NCBI GenBank assembly: GCA_022113835.1
Contig: JAILWY010000012.1
Location: forward strand, 124,001 to 188,000
Direction of reading: 5' to 3'
DNA: 64,000 nucleotides
DNA from: Atopsyche davidsoni
Taxonomy: Eukaryota > Arthropoda > Insecta > Trichoptera > Hydrobiosidae
Shown here: positions 57,701 through 64,000 of the stretch, piece after piece
How positions within the stretch are numbered: position 1 is the first letter of the stretch
Layout of the letters: each line of letters begins with the position of its first letter
The notes under the pieces: model-generated
The model's database searches: none
What the model saw: the letters and a program-made list of their open reading frames with translations, nothing else
Told to the model about the DNA's origin: nothing
Position numbers and translations under genes: made by a program

Positions 57701-60700
57701 TTATTTTACCTTAAAAAAGATCGGTAATTTAATAATAAAAAATATATAAACATAATTTGAAGCTTTTTTAATATTCTAAAAAAAAAACAACTTTCAACAA
57801 AGAAAAATAAATCGATAGTTAAAAAAATATGATGATACGTTTCGCAAAAAAGTAACAAAAGCTTTCAGGGAAAAAAAATACACCCATTTCAGCCCCAGTC
57901 AGTACGGATCTCACTCGGAAATCGAAATCGTTTCATTATTTCATTTATTTAATTATCACTTTACTGGGCTGAAAGCTGGTTGATTTACAGAATATTAGAG
58001 GCATTGCTCGATAAAGAAAACGCCGTAAATTAAATTATTCGAATCCATTAATCCACCATGACAATGCTCGGCCTCATGTTGATCGGTTAAAACCTATTTG
58101 GAAAACAGTAAATGGGAAGTTCTGCTACACCCGTCTTATAGCCCAGACCTGGCCCCTTCCGACTACCACTTGTTTCAATCGATGCAGAATGCCCTTTCTG
58201 GAATACGCTTGGAATACGATGGACAATACTTTGAATATAATATATTGTATCAATTTTTTATAATACAGCTCCAATTTCACGAAAAAATCCGAAAAATTTA
58301 TGCACACACCGTATATTATATAATTAAATAAATAAAATGTTATAATAATTCAGTACATTTTTTTTATTTGAATCCGGCCCGCCTACACATTCTAAATTTA
58401 ATATATGGCCCTCTGCAAAATTGAGTTTGACACCCCTGTTTTAGAACATTTGAGAGTCCGTTTTCATCGATACTATTTTGTTTAACTAACGTTCTGGATG
58501 GTTCGTTTTTCAAACTTACTGCTAGACCGTAACAATATCTAATAATTTTCAGTCTCTATAGAAGGAACCAGTTTCTAATTGGTAGCTATTTTACAATTTA
58601 CTTGTATGATTATTAGATGATGAAGACGATCCTGATATACTGAATGAGCTCTCTGAACTGACTGAAAAGCAGCATGAGACACAGCCGGAGACACAACCTG
58701 AGACGCAGTCGAAGGTCACTCACACAATCCGACCAGCTACTGAAGACATATGTGCGCTGCTTGAGGATCGTCTGAAGATGTACATCCTTGCTGAACAGAA
58801 TGCCAAAGATTCTGGAGAGACCGGGAGAGCTAGAAGGTGACAAATGCAGATTGATTAATTATATATTGTGATTCTTTCATTTAAAATTTCTATAAATTCA
58901 ATATCAACTTTTTTAGTCTTTAGAGTTTCTCTTGAACCTGTTATTATTACTGTTTTTGTAGATTTGGACGAGGATTAAAGACATTGAAAGATCAACTAAG
59001 GCTCGCTAAGGCCGGTAAACCTGTACTGGAAGATGATATCCCCCCGGTGGTCAGTACTATCAAACATCAGCCTCCACTCTCAGGGGAAGATGTGTCGGGC
59101 TCCTTCGCCCCTAGTCCTTCCGAATTGCCTGGGCCCTCTGCCGGCAGCCTTCTTGAAGTCTCCACAGAAGTTTCCACACCTTTTTCAGAGACTACAATTG
59201 CCACCATCAATATGTTGACAGGTACCTTAGTATTTTAACCGACATAATAATTGCAAGTTCACACAATTGCGATTTCAATTCATTTACAATTCATTCAATT
59301 ACAATTCATATTTTTCAAATTTTATTTAGTCGATTTTTCAAGAGTTTTTACTGAGACATCGATATGAAAAGATTTCATTATAAATGGGGAATTTTCCCAT
59401 GTCTTTCCCATCTTTTATGCCCTTGTTTTTCTAATTTTCACTCTACAATATTTTTTTAAGTATGTCTCATTAATTTATGATTTTATTATTTATTAACCAG
59501 AGCGTAAAACCCAATACAAGCTGGCCGCTCTTGCTGCAAAAAAGACAGGGGACAATACAAATGCTCTTGCATACCTGAAAATGGGAAAACAGTTTGACCT
59601 GGTAATTGAGGCTGTGCGTGCAGGACAGACCGTAGATCTGTCGGACATGCCAGGACCTCCCGGCACTGAGTCTGTCCGCCAAGATGACCACGTCCAATAC
59701 TCTGCAGGTAATCGATCACCACTTACTGGTCCAATCAAAATAACAATGTAATATTTTTCCATGTCAAACTTTGTAGAAAACAAGATGTTAATATTTTTTT
59801 TAATCTTCTTCTTCGAGTACCTCTCCTCAGACGAAATTGGTGACCATCTTACTGAACATGTGTTTATCCTGAGCCAGTTTTACTAATTTGGCTGTATTCC
59901 CGACTTCCTGAATCCCGCATCGACATTAGTTTTCTGCTTCCAATGCCTCTTTTTCCTTTGATTTTTCCCTGGGCAATTAGAAAAATATGGCCAAAATAGA
60001 ATACCTTATGCTTTTTTACCTTTGTAAAAAGTCCTCACTGTTGCCATGGCCGCGATCCTCTCTGAAGCTTTCGCGCTCTTCTCGGTCACCGCCGTAGTTT
60101 CCATAGATGTCTCCGGACCCGCGATCACTACTTAGTAGCTTCTGCCGTGTCATTGTCTCTTCCGTGATCCCCGCCCATGCCGTGTTACCTCCTCGGAAAC
60201 CATTAGGTCATCCCGAAGGCCGAAATAGCTTGTGTTACTCTATGGGTAGGTGCTTTAGGCAAGAGAACTGTCACTTACTCGTCGCGCTATTTATCTGTGA
60301 TGCCAAGCGTTGGCCATAGACCTCACTATATGATCTAGTCCAGTTGATTTTTTATTCTTTATAAGAGATAGAGCTTTCATAGCTTCACTTTTCATAATTT
60401 CTTGTCCATCTTTACTCTTTACATCTACATCTGATCTTACTGTTTGCAAATAGTTTTTTGATAAAGTCTTCCCATGTTTTGAATACTTCATCATGTTCTA
60501 TTATGACTTTATTATCATTATTTATAAGAATGGCTTTTGAATAACATTTTTTTTATATACACATATACAGTGAGATCCCACTTAATGCTGATTCAGTATT
60601 ACACGGTAATATTGGGATTGAAAATAATCATAAGTTTCTAGCCATTTGGCTATTCATATTTTTTTTAATCGCAGAGGATCCCCTACCTCCTCCCTTGAGC

Positions 60701-63700
60701 GTTGGTCCTCCCGAAGGTCTCATAACGGCGAATTCTGTGGAGGACGCTTTACAACAGAGATTACTAGTGTACCAGGTACTCAAGAACCAAATTATATTTT
60801 TAATATTATTCTAACATTATCAAATTAATCAAATAAATCAAATAGTGATCGTACTTATTTTATTAATACATAATTTATTTTTAAGATTTTATAAAAAAAA
60901 TTCGAAATAGACGTCATATTTATAATTGATCTGAAATATAATTAATTTGAAAACTTTTCCAAAATTTACATAAATACAATCTAATTAAGGAAAAATCAAA
61001 AATGATTTAATCTTTTAATATTTTTACTATAAACTTTATAGCCATGTCAATATATACTTCTTGTTTATTGTATCCAAATGATTAGATGGGAAATTTGTAA
61101 ACTTATTTTAAAAAAAATTGAAAATCTATAAAGCTTGAATCCAGAGCATCATATTCATTTAATGACTTTTAGGAACAAGAATCTGCAGCTCAGGAAGCTG
61201 GAAACACCTCAAAAGCACGCCGCATGGGCCGCATAGTGAAACAATATCAGCAGGCCATCAAGCAACACAGTGCCGGCAAGCCTATTCCCTTTGATGAACT
61301 GCCATCGCCCCCAGGATATGCCCCTATCCCCGGGGCTTCTTTCCCAGAAGACTCTCTACTCAGGGACACTCCAGTCGCTCCATCACAGGTATATCAGTAA
61401 AACCATCTAAATTAAATTTCTAGAAATTATTGATAATCAAATATTTTGCTCCTTTTTTTCTAAGCCTGACCCAAAACCCGGACTAGTAAATCCAACGAAG
61501 CCTAGTAAGAGCAGCGATAAAAATGGTCAGTCAAATTCTATCAGAAAAATGGGCAATCAAATAAGCACCGGGCATGTCGGAAAACAACTCACCATTCTCA
61601 TGCAGCGTCAAAGGGACTTCAAGCAGGCAGCTCTCGATGCAAAAATTAAAGGTTTCCTCACCAGTCTGATTATATGTGCCCATAAGAAATTGTCTAAGTC
61701 AAAATTTAAAAAAAAATTGATTACTGGTTACTTCACATTGCTTTAACACTAAACGTACTAGCACTTGATATATACCTATTTCTACCACAAGAGGTCAAAT
61801 GACCGACCCCTCTTTATGTTTTCTATGAAATATGGATGTAAGAAGGAAATAAACATAGTAACTTTATTATAACTAAACAAAAATGTATATTAACGATTTC
61901 TATTACATACACAAAGAAAAGTAATTTTTAATTCATAGCTCATAGCATTTTTTTTTACATATACAGGTGTCTCCATTGTACATTTTCCGTAAACATATTT
62001 TTCACATTTAGAACAAATTTTTATAGTTTTATTTTCGCTACAATAACCTATTTGACACGTCTTACATTGATAAGAATCTGAAGTAGATTTAGGAAATGTC
62101 CCTTTCGTATTTATTCTTTCTTTTGGTTGTTTATGGGCTTCTCGAAAATCGGCGGCAAGTTCTACTGCTAACTGGAGTAAAAAATCTTGTCTCGAGATAT
62201 TTTCTCCTGTCGTTTGCTTGTACAAAATCCAGGCATTTATGCCAGCTAAATCAAGGATACTGAAAATACTCGGAGAGGCCATCTGCGAGACTTAGATTTT
62301 GTTGAAAAGCGTTCCATATCATCTCTATTTTGCTTCGCAATTATTGGTAATTCCCTTTTATTTGAGCGGATAGTTCCTACTAACGTAGTTTTTTTCACTA
62401 GCAGTTGTGTTGCTAGGGATTTGCTTGTGAAGAAGTTGTCAGTTGTTACAGCTCTTCCGCAACCCGTAAATGGTTCCACGAGTTTGAATACAACATATTC
62501 AGTGAGTGGTACTGAAGAGGGCCTAATTTCATCTTTTCCTAGATATGGAATTGCATTTATGATGTATTTGCTATCGACGTCCGATGCTAACCAAGATTTG
62601 ATTCCAAATTTATCAGACTTGTTAGGCATGTATTGCATAAATACCTGTTCGTCTACACGTCTACAGTAATATTAGCATCCGGTTTATAACAGTTTTGGCT
62701 GTTCTCAATGAATTTATTCCAAATCATAGATATTATGGCGAATTGGTCTGTTTTCAAAAGTTGGCTCCGTTCACTTTTTTATCAAAACGGATAAATTTGA
62801 GAATTTCTGTATAAAAAAATAATTTTTGCTCATAGTTTCTGAGAAAATTTTAGATCCCCATATGTTATTCCACAAAAAAATAAACTTTCGAATTATTTGC
62901 TCCATATGCATCCCATGCATATAAAATTGCAATAAATGCATCTAATTTCTCTTGAGATAAACTCCAATCGGTTCCTAATACTCTCTTTGCTTCTTCTATT
63001 GTGCATATTCTTATATGGTTCATAGCACGGTGGTCAATTATCAACGAAAATGCAGTTTTAACTTTACCCTTCATAATATGACGTTTTGCATATTCTGTGG
63101 GGCCTACTTCTTGCCTGAAAATGCTATGAAGTGATGATCTTCCAGATGTACCACCTATTTGTATTTCTTTCCAAACAGTTCCACCAATTGTAACATGCTG
63201 TTCATTTTTGTTTATATCTTTTCTTCAGAGTAATCTCACTTTTTTTGTCCACGACATATATTCACAATATTTTCCTCTTCATCGTAAGTAACTGTACATT
63301 CAAAGTCAAGTCATTCTAATAGATCATTTCCAACCTGTATATCTTCATTTTCACAAAAATCATCTTCATCAATTTCTGAAAACTCTTCGTCAATATTACT
63401 TATATCTTCTAAGAACTTGTAATCAATCTAAAATTTTAGTCACATTCTTGAATTTCTGATTCACAGTTATCTTGATTGAACTAACTACCCAACAGTCTTT
63501 GCAGAAATGTGCATCTAACTGAATGCAATATGTTGAAAACGCATGTACATCATAATTTCTGATCCGATAACCTTATAAAGCAATAAATTGTTCTCCCGGT
63601 CAAATGACCCCTTGTGGTAGCATAACTCAAAAATACACAATAAAAAATAAAAAAAAAATAGAATATTACTTGTGTTTAATAAATAGAAAAAGTCAATTAT

Positions 63701-64000
63701 ATGCGCATTTTCTATATCAAAGTACAAATAGGGTCATTTGACCCCCCGTGGTATGTTTAGTGTTAAACCGTGGGTGGCCAACCTTTTTTAGCTGCCGGGC
63801 CAAATTAAGGAAATGAGATTTCCTACTGGGCCGTACAACAAAAATTCATTTAATATGTATAATAGGTATATAACTTAAAAACTGGAATTTGACACTAGAT
63901 ACCATCACTTGTGTATGCGGTGTAGCAAATCATTGATATACGTATCATTTTGAAGCTCTATTCATAAGCTGTCAAAATCAGTCAACAGTGTTTGATTTGC
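54714..64000 (+). CDS. lgd: Coiled-coil and C2 domain-containing protein 1 (lethal(2) giant discs), 5' part
   Basis: Exons: 54714-54776, 54993-55215, 58617-58836, 58962-59221, 59501-59707, 60675-60775, 61173-61388 and 61465-61651, joining to 492 aa. The rest, including the expected C2 domain, lies beyond the right edge. Lgd/CC2D1 binds the ESCRT-III subunit Shrub/CHMP4 through its DM14 domains and limits Notch activation in endosomes. Seen: a start MFSKKKETKPPSKRAG, an acidic segment, DM14-1 (ALLEDRLKMYILAEQN... GRGLKTLKDQLRLAKAGKPV), DM14-2 (ERKTQYKLAALAAKKTGD... FDLVIEAVRAGQTVDL), DM14-3 (ALQQRLLVYQEQESAAQEAG... PIPFDELPSPPGY) and the start of DM14-4 (LTILMQRQRDFKQAALDAK). Exon 2 ends at a GC donor (TTTCAG/GCAATG), the only non-GT donor in the window. 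Without splicing there, translation stops at 55226. Intron 2 (3.4 kb) holds a Tigger and a mariner; the last intron seen holds a piggyBac. Not seen: any frame break in the exons. Confidence 0.9.
55316..56618 (-). mobile_element. Tigger (pogo-like) transposon, copy 3
   Basis: TIRs ACACCTATACCTCGCTTTAC and GTATAGCGAGGTATGGGTGT. In lgd intron 2, antisense to the gene. It has the longest uninterrupted Tigger frame in the window, 55400-56110 (236 aa), with [26 protein letters not shown] and IQPMDQG. An upstream deletion near 56125 removes most of the DNA-binding part present in copy 2. Confidence 0.88.
57009..58312 (+). mobile_element. mariner transposon with its middle replaced by a hAT-like repeat
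   Basis: Left end GATGTGTGCATTAATTTTTTCG with 5' UTR text TAAGAGATGGCGTTA shared with the 49131 copy (inverse). Right end CGAAAAAATTTATGCACACA with the C-terminal piece 58098-58331 (SPDLAPSDYHLFQSMQNALS). Between about 57090 and 57990 the sequence is foreign: it opens GTGGTCCCAAACCCTGTGCC (hAT-like end) and closes with the repeat shared with 52720-52985. Confidence 0.78.
58360..58443. mobile_element. hAT terminus
   Basis: The complement begins CAGGGGTGTCAAACTCAATT followed by GGGCCATATATTAAATTTAG and GCGGGCCGG, typical of hAT ends. Lies 175 bp before lgd exon 3. Confidence 0.6.
59810..60500 (-). mobile_element. LINE remnant in lgd intron 5
   Basis: Minus-strand text at 60291-60494 (DVDVKSKDGQEIMKSEAMKA, LSLIKNKKSTGLDHI) fits the segment just before the reverse transcriptase palm in non-LTR retrotransposons. 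The GC-richer sequence at 59810-60110 may be more of the same element. Very decayed; clade not assigned. Confidence 0.5.
61743..63766 (-). mobile_element. piggyBac-like transposon, near full length
   Basis: TTAA flanks both sides, with ends TTAACACTAAACGTACTAGC and ATGTTTAGTGTTAA, and subterminal GGTCAAATGACC / GGTCATTTGACCC repeats. Minus-strand transposase in order: 62865-63074 (GKVKTAFSLIIDHRAMNHIR, WSLSQEKLDAFIAILYAWDA), 62246-62638 (MPNKSDKFGIKSWLASDVDS, TDNFFTSKSLATQLL, VGTIRSNKRELP) and 61890-62282 (QDFLLQLAVELAADFREAHK, CKTCQIGYC, ICSKCEKYVYGKC). Stops and shifts separate them. It inserted into an lgd intron in antisense. Confidence 0.87.
63769..64000. mobile_element. hAT end, same family as 33583
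   Basis: GTGGGTGGCCAACCTTTTTT then AGCTGCCGGGCCAAATTAAG, GAAATGAGATT and CTACTGGGCC match 33583-33660 almost base for base. It continues past the window edge and abuts the TTAA of the piggyBac at 63763-63766. Confidence 0.75.

Noticed and set aside
1..64000. CRISPR array, prokaryotic operon, tRNA or rRNA gene
   Set aside because: No regularly spaced direct repeats, no clustered intronless genes on one strand, and no tRNA- or rRNA-like sequence was recognised by eye.

Overview
The window is nuclear DNA from an animal, most likely an arthropod and probably an insect. The evidence is AT-rich introns with GT-AG borders, a metazoan housekeeping gene set, and abundant class II transposons (piggyBac, Tigger/pogo, mariner, hAT, Helitron) with only one faint LINE trace. 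The order cannot be fixed from sequence alone. An HRI-type eIF2alpha kinase argues against a drosophilid.

Ten protein-coding loci were reconstructed exon by exon: DHX16 (3' part, +, 1047-8207), a tektin-4-like gene (+, 9807-12904), COG6 (-, single exon, 13181-15061), SDHAF4 (+, last exon, 16882-17216), WWOX (-, 18730-20908), THG1 (+, 22506-23632), V-ATPase subunit d (-, 24442-26638), adenosylhomocysteinase (+, 28372-33349), HRI/EIF2AK1 (-, 39513-42053) and dynein light intermediate chain (+, 43165-48121). An eleventh, a CC2D1/lethal(2) giant discs gene (+, from 54714), runs off the right edge. Spliced lengths are all multiples of three, and most match the family (AHCY 432 aa, V-ATPase d 348 aa, WWOX 411 aa, Dlic 507 aa). 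The genes serve unrelated functions: splicing, cilia, Golgi tethering, complex II assembly, tRNA maturation, organelle acidification, the methyl cycle, stress translation control, retrograde transport and endosomal sorting. There is no operon. Three pairs are divergent with shared 5' intervals: WWOX/THG1, V-ATPase d/AHCY and HRI/Dlic.

The remaining space is largely mobile DNA. piggyBac-type elements bounded by TTAA occur at 3453, 7005, 8326, 34346, 35989, 38297 and 61743. Three Tigger copies of 1.3-1.4 kb share TIRs (4500, 30480, 55316). Mariner remnants lie at 49131, 53506 and 57009. A hAT transposase gene (about 33583-37790) has been cut apart by at least three TTAA insertions. Helitron and LINE remnants sit in introns of Dlic and lgd. 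The introns of DHX16, AHCY and lgd each hold a Tigger copy.

The most interesting item is a roughly 220-250 bp palindromic foldback family present about ten times. Each arm carries a hairpin followed by GAAAC and a GTC, which resembles a decayed hammerhead ribozyme core of the type known from Penelope-like elements. Other notable points are a probable GC-AG intron in lgd, an intronless COG6, a tandemly duplicated TIR element inside the tektin gene, and a piggyBac-derived ORF reduced to a C-terminal Cys-rich domain.
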